Positions 1 to 11,506 of a stretch of DNA of 64,000 bases are shown here, piece by piece (positions within the stretch are counted from its first letter, which is position 1; every line of letters begins with the position of its first letter). The stretch is taken from contig CM019063.1 in assembly GCA_009667805.1 (NCBI GenBank), positions 189,468,661 to 189,532,660 of the forward strand, read 5' to 3'. Below the pieces are notes generated by a model. The model ran no database searches, had not been told where the DNA came from, and saw only the letters and a program-made list of their open reading frames with translations. Position numbers and translations under genes: made by a program. Source of the DNA: Leptobrachium leishanense (Eukaryota; Chordata; Amphibia; Anura; Megophryidae).

Positions 1-41
1 TTCACGTTCGCGGGGAAAAATGCTTTCGTCTGACCCTAGCC
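1..41. mobile_element. M-family MITE, terminal fragment (M0)
   Basis: The window opens inside the right end of an M element. The sequence ends with the inverted terminus TCTGACCCTAGCC followed by TTAA, as in the full copies at 14921, 19014 and 29573. The next bases (42-56) read TTAATAGAGCCC, which is the terminus of the N family. M0 therefore probably inserted into a TTAA inside an N-element end. Confidence 0.75.
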
Positions 42-77
42 TTAATAGAGCCCCCAATGTTTACATGATTTTGCTTT

Positions 78-812
78 TTAACCTCTTCACTGCTGAACCA
101 TTTCACCCCTGTGTGCTGAGCTTATTTTGACTGTTTTATGATCAATAGGATTTGAAGTCCTATTTTATTATTACACAAATTAAAAAAATAAAACACTTTT
201 TTTATTTTTATTTTTGTACACCAAGCTATGCTCTGCCACTTCCAAAGACACCAAACATGACCCTGTAGCTGCCACTGTTCGCGAGATACGGGGGTCCAAA
301 GGACCCCCCTATCTCCACTTGGCAGCTAGAGGGTTAACTGCCCAACTGACATCATCACGCACATGGCAATGACGGTGGGTGGCCCAGAGGCTTGGCAGAC
401 ATTCAAGATGTCAGCTACCTCCGGGAGAGGACTGAGATCTGGCGCCGATTGGTGCTGAATCATGATCCGGCACCTAATGGGTTAAAGAGAGGCACCACTG
501 GAAAGGGCAGACTCTCTCTTTTTTTTTACTTTTAGCCATTCGGGAGGGAGATGGGTCCAAATGACCACCCCTTTCAGGCTCTCCCCGGCAGTGCCCGGGG
601 GCACCTGAATCTGATGTCAGTGCGATGGCTGGGGCCCATAAAACAATTGGTCTGACTTCAAGGAAGTCAGACTAACGTGGGACCCCAGCCAGAGAAGTGA
701 GTATAGGGAGGGAGGGTGTTAGAGGACCATGACGTACATGGTATGTCCTTGGTCCTTAACAGAATTTTTTCCCAGGACGTACCGTGTAGGTCATTGGTTC
801 TCAAGGGGTTAA
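78..812. mobile_element. P-family TTAA-flanked non-autonomous element (P0)
   Basis: Bounded by TTAA at 78-81 and 809-812, with termini CCTCTTCACTGC and CAAGGGG. It contains the family hallmarks: an ATTCAAGATGTCAG palindrome near 402-417, a TGACCCTGTAGCTG/GAGATACGGGGGTCC segment, and a subterminal ACGTAC hairpin near 728-800. There is no ORF. TTAA duplication is typical of piggyBac-superfamily elements; assignment to piggyBac is inference. Confidence 0.7.
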
Positions 813-1744
813 CTGATGATCATATCCAGTGCTAAATACAAATGTATTCCGCTGTCAATGCGTTTCAGTGGTTCTTTAATACGAGGAAAATGCTTAACCT
901 ACAAAGATCAACCCCAGTCATACATAAAACTGTTTCCTAGACTTCTTATGAAAGGAATGAGTGACAGAGTTGAATAAAGACATTTTTATAAACATTATCT
1001 CAATATACTTCATCTATTCCAACTGCCTACCGAAAATGAGTAAGAAATACTCTTTTCTGTGTATTTTACCTCCTCTTTTGGTGCTATTAGACCCTGGAGG
1101 CTATATAAGAACTAAATAAATGTTTTGGTCAGCTAGACTTTCTTACTGAAGAGTATATTACTCCTTAGCAGATTTTTTATGCATGAAACAGTACTATTTA
1201 CTGGTGTGACCTGCGTACCTCAAAAGCGAGAAGAGAAACTAAATTGAATGTTTCATAGCTCTTAATTACTTTGATTGCCATGTTTAAAGCACTTTTTGTT
1301 AGGGCCCATGAATGTCATAAACAACAGGGCAGAGATATATGTAGGAGTGGCAGACATACGTCAGGGGGTATTGTACAGACGAACCTATTTATGGTCGACA
1401 TTTCACATGTATTACGGTCATAGATACCTCATTCGTTGATAAGCCATGAGGAATGGTAACGCTGGTTAAGACATGATTGTGTTGACTGAAGTATCTAAAC
1501 TTCAATGTCATTCTGACTCCACCATGCTAACAGCATTTAATGAAAATTAAACAAATTTGAAGACAAGTAGTGTAACACAAGGATAAGCACCATGCCTTCT
1601 TCTCTTTATAAGTAAGTTGGTAGTGACCTGCCTATGGGTACCTCGAGCGTGGGCCTGGTGTACCTAATGTGATAAGTGTCCATATTTTCTATGCAACGAG
1701 GTGATGCCACTACCAGGATTCAGACATTCAGTACATGTAAGTTA
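813..1744. other. Interval without recognised features
   Basis: AT-rich sequence without a long ORF or a repeat terminus that I can recognise. It lies between the P0 element and the 3' tail of an L2 LINE fragment. Confidence 0.5.
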
Positions 1745-2369
1745 CAGTTATAAATATTTTAAAGCGCCTACAAGTTCTGTAGCGCAGACCAATGGGTGAG
1801 ACATAACAAGAAATATACATACAAGTTAGACACATAGAAGAGTAGGATAGATGACCTTCACTTGGGTGAGGGTAAATAGCCGAGTTTGACAAGTAGTGTG
1901 GTGCATGGGGGGCTGTCTGGGAAGATGGAGCAAGAAATGCACACTGGGAGATTATTGAGTGAGTCGATAGGCTTCTCTAAAATAATGTGTTTTTAGAGAC
2001 TTCTTGAAGGAGTGAAGTGACGGGGAGAGTCTGATGTTGCTGGGGAGGGAGTTCCATAAAAAAGGAGTAGCTCGGGAGGAGTCCTGAAGGCGAGAGTTGG
2101 GGCTGTGGGTTCAAGGAGATGATAACGCCAGATCATTGGCAGAGTGAAGTGGCCGGGACGGGATGTACCTGCTAATAAGGGAGGAGATGTAGGCAGGGGC
2201 GCGGTTATGGAGAGCTTTGCATGTGAGCACCAATATTTTGAACTGGATTCTGAAGGAAACAGGGAGCCAGTGTAGGTGAAGGTGGAGGTATGAGAGGTGC
2301 AGGAAGTGAGGTAGATGAGCCTGGCACAGGCGTTCATTACAGACTGCAGATGGAGCATCTGGGATCTCG
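1745..2369 (-). mobile_element. L2-clade LINE 3' fragment, first part (continues at 7386)
   Basis: Minus-strand translation in shifting frames gives the C-terminal part of an L2 ORF2, with blocks resembling LQSVMNACARLIYL, HWLPVSFRIQFKIL and ISSLISRYIPSRPL. The 3' side near 1745-1790 matches the L2 tail style (ATAAATATTTTAAAGCGCC...CTGTAGCGCAGAC). The copy is broken by frameshifts and split by a 5 kb insertion at 2370. The second part resumes at 7386. Confidence 0.75.
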
Positions 2370-2808
2370 TAAAGGGACACTACCACTTACTTAAGCTGTA
2401 AGTAGATTACTTGTGCATTACAAACAAAACCACCTCATAAAACACATGCTGCTGTTTTTACTTTGAAGTAATTGCATGTAAAAAGCAAAAATAAATTTAG
2501 GTATTTTTTCTCCTGTTTCCATTGTGTGGATTTTTCCCATGATGCAACGTTTACCAAAATCTGTGATAAAGTTTTACTTTGTGGTTGTGCTTTATCTTCT
2601 ACAGCATTTAACAGTTAATGATGTGGAGGAGAGAAAGTTTCAATAAGGCAGCAGATGGTGTATTGTGTTTTCCAGACTACTCAAGATAAGAGATGTCAGC
2701 TGAATGAGATAAAACTGGGAATTTAAAAGACTTCTAATCTACCCCTGGTGATGTCCTTAATACATTCCACAAAATACAATGATTCAGTGAAATCATGATT
2801 GACCTATA

Positions 2809-3693
2809 CAGGGTTATTCAAAAAGAATCGAAAAGATACCGCACGTTCGGTGACTTTCGTTCTCTTCAATTCGGTGCAATTTGGCGATCCCATTTCGACG
2901 GCCCTGCTGTGTATTCAGCAAGCACCACAGGGCTGTCGTAGTGCAGGGAAAAGCCGCCGCAATCCCGCCGAACACTCACCGCAAAACCCGGCGAATGCAC
3001 ACCGAAACCTGCAAAAAAAATCTGGATTAACCCCGCCGAACACGCCGGAGAAACCCGAGCTGCCGTCAATCAAAGCGCAGAGCAGCCGCCGGAAAAAGCT
3101 GACACGCAGACGAATGGAGTGAATGCTTGAATGTTTAAAAAGTGAAACGCTGTTTGCAAAGAAACTACAGAACAAAAATATCTGAAATTTACATATAAGA
3201 TCCAATGAATGATAATAAAAAGGTCTGTTACAGAAAAAAGAAAAAACGATTCAAAAAAAATGTTTTTGCAAAAAAATCCCAAAAAATGCCTAAAAGATTC
3301 TAAAAAATCTATACATAAAGAGACTTTTTACTGCAGAATATTATAATCAATGGTTTAGTAGATATTGAATTAAAACTGGAATATTTTTAACATTGAAGTC
3401 TATGGGATTCGCCTGAATAAACCTGTCGAATGAAACCACCGAACAGCAGGTCAATTCGGCAAGTTTTCACTGCTGGTTTTTGTTCTCTGAATAGACGAAG
3501 CATTGGTTCACTATGGGGAATTCACTGCCCTTGAACAGGCACCTAACAGGCACCGATTGTGCAGGCAATTCGCCAGGATTTGGCGAACTGCCTGCTCTCT
3601 GAATAGCTGAATGGCCAGGAAAGGTAACCAAATGCTGAATTTCACTGTTAGGTTACATTTCTGCCACAATTCGGATCTCTTTCAATAACCCTG
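2809..3693. mobile_element. T-family TA-flanked MITE (T1)
   Basis: About 885 bp, from CAGGGTTATTCA at 2809 to the inverted TCAATAACCCTG ending 3693, flanked by TA (ATA on both sides). The body is shared with copies at 3818, 12867, 31010, 49998 and 60074: a Cys/Ala-codon-like CG-rich left third, an A-rich middle and a right third with GAATAAACCTG and GGATCTCTTT. ORFs inside are family-wide coincidences without a recognisable domain. TA duplication suggests a Tc1/mariner-like enzyme, by inference. Confidence 0.8.
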
Positions 3694-4781
3694 ATAGTCT
3701 CCATTCTATGGCCAAAGCCAAGTGAGGAGAAAGTGATGTAAAGATACTGGGGTGGGGCAGGGGGTGCAATTTACAATACAAAATATTACAAAATGGAAGT
3801 GCCCAGTGCCACATATACAGGGTTATTCAAAGAGAATCGAAAAGCCACCGCACGTTCTGTGACTTTTCGTTCTCTATCAATTCGGTGCGAGTTGGCGATC
3901 CCATTTCGGCGACCCTGCGGTGTATTCAGCAAGCACCACAGGGCCAGAGCCGGCGCTACCTATAAGGCAGGACAGGCGCCTGCCTAGGGGCGCCTGTCCA
4001 GCAGAGGGCGCTAAAATCCAGATCTCCGCTCATTGTCGGGATCGGATTTTGTATCCTCTCTCAGCCTGTAAGCGCTGACTCTCTGTAGGGAGAGCTCAGC
4101 GCTGTGCAGGGGGAGAGGCCCTCCCTCTTCATGAGACTGCCTGGGGGACGGGGAGTGGAGAAGAAAGCAGCCCTCCCACTATCAGGGCTCCCCTCTGCTT
4201 TCCCTGGCTTTGTGAGCCTGGGGAGAGCCAACGGGAGCCTCCTGAACAATGATCCGCCCCTTCCTCCCACATGATCAGCACCAGCACGTGCCTGCTGCTG
4301 TGTGTGTGGAGGAGGAGGAGGAGAGGAGGAGCCTGCAGCCCTGGCATGCTGTGATCTGGAGAGGCAGGTAACAGGGAGAGAAGCAGGTAAGAGGGGCAAG
4401 ACATCCCAGCTGACACATGTCACAGCTCCCCCACTTACCCCTGGATCCATTGCTTTTACTCCAGCCTCTAGCAGCATCACGTCCTGCACACACTGCTCGG
4501 GGAGGAAGGGGAGAGAGCTGGCAGCATATACTCTATACTGGTCCCTGCTCTCCCCCCCCCTGCAGGGGAAGGTCTTCTTGGCCCTTCTACACATATTTAG
4601 AGATTCTCCAAGTAGCTCAGAGGCAGCAGCAAGACATGGTAGATTCTCCTCTCTCTCTTTGCCCCCTCCTTCCTCTCCCATAGTCAGGGTTAATACTGGT
4701 CAGAGAATCCAGGACATTGTGCAAAGAAAATACTCCCAAGTGCTAAGATGACTTACATAAATAACAGCCCTGGCTCTGCAA

Positions 4782-4850
4782 CGTGGCGGCATGTGGGGGA
4801 GCAGCGTGGCGGCATGTGGGGGAGCAGCGTGGCGGTATGTGGGGGAGCAG
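4782..4850. repeat. 23 bp tandem repeat, three units
   Basis: Three adjacent units starting at 4782, 4805 and 4828, each reading CGTGGCGGYATGTGGGGGAG plus CAG. Only the third differs, by one base. It lies inside the hAT-like element. Confidence 0.95.
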
Positions 4851-4911
4851 CTGTGAAAGCTGCAGGGCTGACACTGAGGCCTAGTGCAAACTTGCCTGTA
4901 AATGTGGGGGT

Positions 4912-5305
4912 GGGGGTGCTTTTGAATAAATTGACATGGGGAGGGCTTTTGATTTGAATAGGATGGGGGCATCTGAATAAATTGATATGGGGGCTTTTGG
5001 TTTGAATAAATTGATGGGGGTTTGAATAAATGAATGGGGGTTTGAATAAATTGTTAGTGGGGGCTTTTTGGTTTGAATAAATTGATATGGGGGCTTTTGG
5101 CTTGAATAAATTGATATGGGGGCTTTTGGCTTGAATAAATTGATATGGGGGCTTTTGGTTTGAATAAATTGATGGGGATTTGAATAAATTAATGGGGGGG
5201 GGTTTGAATATATTGATAGTGGGGGCTTTTTGGTTTGAATAAATTGATATGGGGGGCTTTTGGTTTGAATAAATTGGGGGGTTCGAATAAATTGATTTGC
5301 TGGGC
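4912..5305. repeat. Minisatellite of 20-30 bp units
   Basis: About a dozen units built on TTGAATAAATTGATATGGGG plus GCTTTTGG, with several shortened units lacking GCTTTTGG. The longest near-identical run is around 5070-5180. It lies inside the hAT-like element and probably arose after it formed. Confidence 0.9.
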
Positions 5306-6179
5306 GGCAGTTGAATAAAGTGGTCTCATTACATTACAGTGTTGGGACCAGAAAGGAGTGAGCCTTGGCAAGGGGCTAATCTGCCGCCCATCTCAAGACA
5401 TCAGCTTGACCATGTCTCCACTCCAGTTGATGGTGAGTGAGTGACGGTTCGTTTTAGAAATATTGTTTGTGTTTCAGGAATCAGAATGGATCACCATCAG
5501 AGAAGAAATTGAGGTGGTGGTGGGGCGGGTGTTAAAAAGAATGGATTGCTGGGGGGTGCAAAAGTGAATGGGATGGGGGAGAAGAAATTGGGGGCAATGC
5601 TGGGGGTGTTAAAAAGAAGGAAGAGCCTGGTTGAGGTGTAAAAAGGCCGTGGAGCTCTGTGTTACACTGATACATAGAGTACTTTGCTGTGTTTTATTGC
5701 TGTGGAGCTTTGTGATACAGTAATGTGCGATGTGTATAAGCGTATCACAGAGCTCCACAGCAATAAAACTCACAGTAATGTGCGCTATGAATGAGCATAA
5801 TCACAGTTTTTCCCTGGGTGTGAGAGTACCCCACTACTATTGTTTACATTGTGAGAGTACCCCTACCCATTTTTCCTGAAAAAAAAAAAAAGCACTGAAA
5901 GGGAGTGAATGAATTTAAGGGAAAAAATTAACTAAAGAGGGAGAATTAGATTAATTAAGGGGAATCAAATTAATTAAGGGGGAGGGGGGAAAATTAATAT
6001 AATGGGTGAAATTAATTAATGGGGGGGTGAAATGAATTAGAGGACGAAAACCCTGCTGCCGGTCTGCTTCTGGAGACCTGGAGTCGGAAGGTGGACCACA
6101 GCAACAGAGTGAGAGTGGTAGGTAGCAGGATCACAGGGAAACACTGACAGTGGCAGGCAGTATGAAATATGTGGGTATA

Positions 6180-6440
6180 TTGGCACAGCAGGACCAGGGG
6201 GCACCACCAGGTACAGATTGGCACCATGGCACAGGAGGGGCACTAGGTGCAGTATAGATTGCAGTGCCAATCTAGGCTGTGCCTGGTGACTCTCCTATGC
6301 CACATTGCAAAGGAGGGGCACCACGCACTGCATACATTGGTCTTGAGGCACAGGAGGGACACCAGGCACAGCATAGATTGGCAATGTGTGAGGACACCAA
6401 ACACTTCCGATAGAGTGTATTGGCATGGCATGGCACAGAT
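6180..6440. repeat. Diverged tandem repeat of about 50-60 bp units
   Basis: Units share GGCACAGGAGGGGCACYAGG followed by a GCATAGATTGGCA block. Several copies are present, partly inverted near 6270. They lie inside the hAT-like element close to its right end. Confidence 0.6.
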
Positions 6441-7385
6441 GGAGGGGGGGCACCAAAACACGCCTTCGCCTGAGTAAACAAAAATGCTTGCACCGGCCCT
6501 GCACAGGGCCGTCGTAGTGCAGGGAAAAGCCGCCAAAAACCCGACGAAAACTCACCACAAAACCCAGGCAAATGCACACTGAAACCCGCAAAAATATCTG
6601 GATTAACCCCACCGAATACACTGGAGAAACTCAAGCAGGAGCCGATCACAGCGCAGAGCAGCCGCTGGAAAAATCCGACATCGCAGACGAATGGAGTGAA
6701 AAAAAAAAAGTACGCTTGAATGTTTGAAAAGTGAAACTCTGTTTGCAAAGAAACTACTGAGCGAAAATGTCTGAAATTTACATATGAGGTCCAGGGGATG
6801 ATAATAAAAAGGGCTGTTACAGAAAAAAGTACAAACGTTTAAAAAAAAATCCCGAAAAATGCTTAAAAGATCCTAAAAAATCTATAAATAGAGAGACTTT
6901 TTACTGCAGAATATTATAATGAACAGTTTATTAGATATTGAATTAAAATGGAATATTTTTAACATTGAAGTCTATGGTGTTCGCCTGAATAAACCTGCTG
7001 AATTAAACCAGCGAACAACAGGGAAATTCGGCAACTTTTCACTGCTGGGTTTTGCTCTCTGAATAGCCGAAGCTTTGCTCCTCTGTGGGGAATTCACTGG
7101 CCTCGAATAGGCACCGTACAGGCATCGTATGTGCAGGCAATTTGCCAGGATTTGGCAAATTGCTTGCTCTCTGGATTGCTGAATGGCCAAGAAAGGTAAC
7201 TGAACGCTGATTTTCAGTGTCCAGTTCCCTTTCGGCAGCCATTTGGATCTCTTTGAATAACCCTGATAGTGTAATTTCCTTAGCTAAACATACAGAGAAA
7301 AACAATGCACATATACACTAAGATATCAGCAACATAAAATAAACAGAATAAAGATGTTAAATTTTTTGGTGGTAGTGTCCCTTTA

Positions 7386-7455
7386 ATGCCAGTGAGAACT
7401 CAGTTACAGTAGTCAAGGTGGTAGATAATAAGATCTTGGATGAGTATAAAGTTTA
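7386..7455 (-). mobile_element. L2-clade LINE fragment, second part
   Basis: Continues the L2 copy of 1745-2369 after the 5 kb insertion. The bases CAGTTACAGTAGTCAAGG on the plus strand correspond to the conserved L2 stretch just upstream of the LQSV block (Asp-Tyr-Cys-Asn on the minus strand). Confidence 0.6.
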
Positions 7456-7457
7456 GA

Positions 7458-7802
7458 GATACAGGGATCCAAAGGACCCCTAGCACTCCTCCCTACAGTG
7501 TGGTGGTTTTGGTTTTTGATGAAACAATGCTAATAATGCATTGTGCCATTGCCTCCATACTTGCTGGCAACATGGGAAACGAGATGGTGAGTTTGTGCAG
7601 CAACTTTGTTCACTTTATCATTGAAAAGTGAACAATAGTGCTGTGTTAGGAAATAGAAAAGGAAAATTTTATTTTGATTTATTTTTAAATTTTTACTTAA
7701 AACCTGGTCATGTTTGGTATCGTTGACCATGCTCTGGTCTTTCCAATGATACCTGTCATGATCCTGTAGCTGCTAGGGTTGTAGAGATACAGGGGTCCAA
7801 AC
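7458..7802. mobile_element. P-family internal fragment
   Basis: Contains family blocks seen in the full P copies: GAGATACAGGGATCCAAAGG, CAATGATACC...CATGA, GTGAACAATAGTGCTG and GTAGCTGCTAGGG. No TTAA terminus is recognisable, so this is a partial or rearranged copy. Confidence 0.5.
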
Positions 7803-7953
7803 TATGACCAGTGCAGACATAGTTATTCTTTCTTGGGGCTTTTTATGAGGCATGGGCCTAGAGCTACAGCTCCAATAGCCCCTATGTTAATCCAGGCCTG
7901 CACATAAGCGAGATTGCGTAGCGTCAGGCTTCTCTTTGAGAAGTCCTATAGAC

Positions 7954-8137
7954 CAGTGGTCCCCAACCCTGGTCCTCAGGGCCCACTAACAGGCCAGATT
8001 TTGCAGATCACCATGGGGAAAAGCAGACTGAATCCTGCAATCACTGAGCAGCAAATCATAACACCTGTGCTGTGCTTCAGATATCTGGCAAACCTGGCCT
8101 GTTAGTGGGCCCTGAGGACCATGGTTGGGGACCACTG
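7954..8137. mobile_element. Short palindromic hAT-like MITE
   Basis: 184 bp with long inverted arms (CAGTGGTCCCCAACC... and its complement, extending about 45 bp each side) and a 90 bp centre. Perfect 8 bp direct duplications CTATAGAC lie at 7946-7953 and 8138-8145. CAGTGGTYCCCAAC termini are widespread among hAT-derived MITEs in vertebrates. Confidence 0.9.
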
Positions 8138-8145
8138 CTATAGAC

Positions 8146-9001
8146 TCTAGGAGCCAACACCAGCGGAAACACAAGGCACCGCTGCCAGTATTCACCAGTG
8201 GCTCTCAACTATTATGACTTGAGCTGCCAATACAGAGGCTCAGTCAAAATTAAACTGCTAGCAAGTCGATATGGTTAACGACAATAATTTTGTCATAAGT
8301 GAATCACTGTTAATGGCTTTGTTAAAATATGACCCAATGTGTCATTGTTTGCATGTAAGACAGTATAAGGTAAAATGAACAGGATCCTCATAAAATAGCA
8401 TTGGATAGACACAATTATGGACTTAGCAGGCAAGTGCCAGGTTTGTACCAATGGTAAATGCACTTTGAATTATGTATAGTGGGGAAATTCCCAACAAGTA
8501 GGCTATTTTAGCACACCCATTAGTGCACGATAACCCCAAAAATGAAAAGAAAAAAATATAGGAACTAAATCTACATAGCATCCTTAACCATACCACTGTT
8601 TCAGTTAAACAACGCTTCATTAACTTGCTAAACTTCAGCGAACTACTGTGGACCACCTACATTTAAACCACAGTGAATTCACTATCTGGGGATATTTCAC
8701 TGTAGTACACTGTACTCTTTACCATTGTTATCGCTTAAGTTGCTCAGTATTCTTCCTACGGTGAATTTCAGTGAAACGACGCTGTGGTTAGTGAATAACT
8801 TCATATGTCTAAAAAGTCTGAGAAGAGAAAAACAGGAGAAATAAGCGTCTTGTTTTCAGCTAAGTGTTTGGGAAATTGGCCTTTAATACAATTTACCATA
8901 CTTTATATTCTAAAGCTGATTGATAAATGTAATTCTACAACTACTGGAGAATCTTGTGTCATTTCAAGGCAAGACTCATGATATTCTTACCAAAGAAGGC
9001 A
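8146..9001. other. Interval without recognised features
   Basis: AT-rich sequence. I see no terminus, ORF with a domain or tandem repeat that I can name. Confidence 0.45.
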
Positions 9002-9009
9002 CTGGAGGT

Positions 9010-10746
9010 TAGGCTTGTGCACCGATTTTTTTTTCGGTTCGATTCGGTTCGATTTGTTCGGATGTTTAAAATTTCGTTTCGATCAATTTCTGTTTCGATT
9101 CGGTTCGGTTCGGCTCGTTTTTCGTGTACATTTTTTTTTAGGAATATCGACCATTTTTCGTGTTTTCAGGTCACTTTGCTCGTTTTTTGTATCGACTTTT
9201 CGTGATTTCGGAAATTTTCGTTTTTTCGGAACGTCTGTTCTCCTCGTTTCAAAGTGTCTAACTCTATTCGTTTTGACGTAAACTACTATGGTTTACTTTT
9301 CTTATACTTTATATCTTTTTTTATAATAAATTTTTGGTTTGTTTTTCGGATCCGATAATTCATTCCGTCGATACGATAATTCTGGCGAATCTATCGTGTT
9401 TTTTTTTATTAAATAAAGATCCTTTTTTTCTTATGAATATACATTTCACAACTTTATTTAATCATATTAAAATGGTATGAAAGCCAAGGAACAAAAAAAA
9501 TGAACAAAACGATTTAAAAAACGCTAAACTGACCCGAATGCCACAAGAAACAAGTGATACGCATTTACAAATACAAAATTTACAGAATCAGCGATATAAC
9601 TGATAATAGATTAATAGTTAAATATCTCCCCATCAAACCAAGTTCGCTGTCCTGGAGTTACACTTGACTCTGCTCTTTCCTTCACCCCCCCACATCCAGT
9701 CTCTTTCCTCCTCCTGACGATACCAACTGCGTAATATTTCCAGAATTCGGCCATTTCTTACCGCTGTCACCACAAAACAACTCATACACGCCCTGGTAAT
9801 CTCCCGACTCGACTATTGCAATAATCTCTTATCTGGCCTCCCTCTGTCCCGCCTCTCCCCCCTACAATCCATCCTGAACGCCTCCGCCAGGCTAATTCAC
9901 CTCACCCGCCGCTCTGTCTCTGCCGCTCCCCTCTGCGAGTCCCTTCACTGGCTCCCCATCCACTGCAGAATTAAGTTCAAAATCCTTATCCTTACCTACA
10001 AAACCCTCATTAACTCAGCTCGCCACTACCTGTCCTCACTAATCACCAAATACACCCCAGCCCGCTCCCTAAGGTCAAACAGTGACCTGCACCTAGCTTC
10101 TCCCCGCATCACCTCTTCCCATGATAGACTGCAGGACTTCACACGCGCAGCCCCCACTCTCTGGAATGCTCTCCCTCGTACTGTCAGACTTTCCCCTAAC
10201 TTCTCTTCCTTCAAACGCTCCCTTAAAACGTTCCTATTTAGGGAAGCCTACCACCCAACTCACTGACGCAACCATCAATCACTCTCACCTTACAGTCCTC
10301 TCCTCCTGTTTCCAACCCCAACCCTCCCAGATTGTGAGTTCCTACAAGAATAGGGCCCTCATCTCCTCCTGTACTGTTTGTCAAATGTTGTTCAATGTAT
10401 TGTAACCCTGTCTATACTGTGCTTATTGTACAGCGCTGCGGAATATGCTGGCGCTTTATAAATAAAGAATAATAATAATAATAATATACGATGTCCAGAA
10501 TTACCGAAATTGAACCGAAATCACGAATGGAACCGAAATCATGAATAGACCAAAAATAAATTTCGATTTGACACATTTCAAGTCCATTCGAAAAATCCGA
10601 AAATTTTTCGTTTCGGCTCGGAAAACTTTTCGGATCTGTCGGTTTTCGGGTCCGACCCGATTCGGAAATTCGGCCGAATCCGAAGACACGAATCGGGAAA
10701 TTTCGTGAAAATTCCGAAATTCCGAAACCCGAAACGCACATCCCTA
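9010..10746. mobile_element. hAT-like element with TTCGG-rich body, split by an L2 copy
   Basis: Imperfect inverted termini TAGGCTTGTGC and GCACATCCCTA are flanked by perfect 8 bp duplications CTGGAGGT (9002-9009, 10747-10754). The body (9010-9629 and 10489-10746) is built from degenerate TTCGGTTCGATTCGG / CCGAAACCGAA runs, complementary between the two ends. An L2 3' fragment occupies the middle. A related right end lies at about 28060-28257. Confidence 0.75.
9630..10488 (+). mobile_element. 5'-truncated L2 LINE, C-terminal RT region and 3' tail
   Basis: Closely matches the reverse complement of the L2 at 51027-51660, but it keeps about 250 bp that the larger copy has lost. Translation shows [14 protein letters not shown] sequence, a frameshift at a C run (about 9685), then LDYCNNLLSGLP, LQSILNASARLIHLT, LHWLPIHCRIKFKIL and WNALPRTVR. 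It ends with GCTTTATAAATAAAGAATAA and an ATA-rich tail, the L2 style of 3' end. Confidence 0.85.
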
Positions 10747-10849
10747 CTGGAGGTGAAATCATTTGGAAAATGTTAAATAAAGAGACAAAGCCGATTAGTA
10801 CAATGGGATTTAGAATGTAGAATTTATTTTTTTAAGATTTTTTTGAAGA

Positions 10850-11506
10850 TAAGCCTCCCTCTCTCCCCCATACAATACATTCATGCCTCTGCCAGGCTCA
10901 TCCACCTCACCCGCCGCTCTGTCTCTGCCGCTCCTCTCTGCGAGTCCCTTCACTGGCTCCCATTTCACTGCAGGATTAAATTCAAAATCTTTATCCTGCC
11001 TACAAAGCTCTCACTAACTCAGCTCCCCACTACTTGTCCTCCCTAATCACCAAATAAACCCCAGCCCACTCCCTAAGGTCAAACAGTGACCTGCGCCTAG
11101 CTTCTCCCCGCAACACCTCTTCCCATGATAGACTGCAGGATTTCTCACGTGCAGCCCCCATCCTCTGGAACGCTCTCCCTCGTACTGTCAGACTTTCCCC
11201 TAGTTTCCCTTCCTTTTAAATGCTCCCTTAAGACATTCCTATTTAGGAAAGCCTACCACCCGACTCAATGAGGCAACCAGTCCACCACTCCTACCAGTCC
11301 ATCACTCTCACCTTGCAGTCCTCTCCTTCTGTTTCCACCCCCAACCCTTCTAGATTGTGAGTTCCCACGGGAATAGGGCCCTCGTTTCCTCCTGTACTGG
11401 TTTATCAAAATGTTGATCCATGCATTGTAACTCTATCTATATCGCGCCCATTGAACAGCGCTGCGGAATATGCTGATGTTATATAAATAAAGAATAATAA
11501 TAGATG
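10850..11506 (+). mobile_element. 5'-truncated L2 LINE, second copy
   Basis: Starts at CCTCCCTCTCTCCCCCATAC and runs through the same C-terminal blocks (ARLIHLTRRSVSAAPLCESL, LHWLPFHCRIKFKI) to a TATATAAATAAAGAATAATA tail. It carries several frameshifts and is older than its neighbour at 9630 by eye. Confidence 0.85.

Larger units (their letters stand above)
3945..6501. mobile_element. hAT-like non-autonomous element with internal tandem repeats
   Basis: 2557 bp, termini CAGAGCCGG and CCGGCCCTG (inverted), flanked by perfect 8 bp direct duplications CACAGGGC at 3937-3944 and 6502-6509. The 8 bp duplication and CAG..CTG ends fit the hAT superfamily. The inside holds several unrelated tandem arrays (4782-4850, 4912-5305, about 6180-6440) and part of a 53-55 bp unit shared with the 25.4 kb array. 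The open frames here, including a 206-codon minus frame at 4061-4681, show no known domain. Confidence 0.85.
3818..7265. mobile_element. T-family MITE (T2) split by a hAT-like insertion
   Basis: The left part (3818-3944) starts with CAGGGTTATTCA after TA. The right part (6502-7265) continues the family sequence and ends with AATAACCCTG before ATA. The two parts join exactly when the element at 3945-6501 and one copy of its 8 bp duplication CACAGGGC are removed. Confidence 0.85.
2372..7383. mobile_element. AAGGGACAC-terminus element interrupting the L2 copy, itself invaded
   Basis: Inverted termini AAGGGACACTACCAC (2372) and GTGGTAGTGTCCCTT (ending 7383) are flanked by TA at 2370-2371 and 7384-7385. 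The L2 sequence is continuous across the two outer flanks, which supports the boundaries. Only about 680 bp belong to the element itself (2372-2808, 3694-3817, 7266-7383). The rest is two T elements and a hAT-like element nested in one of them. A truncated relative lies at 24591-26510. Confidence 0.75.

Noticed and set aside
2799..3122. Frames of about 60-110 codons repeated in T copies (also 12957, 31051, 60616)
   Set aside because: They recur only because the T family recurs; frames are shifted between copies and open on both strands. CG-rich repeat composition explains them.
4061..4681. 206-codon minus frame, the longest outside the LINE and LTR elements
   Set aside because: Low-complexity, Pro/Ser/Arg-rich, overlapped by open frames on both strands, and wholly inside a non-autonomous hAT-like element. 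No domain seen.
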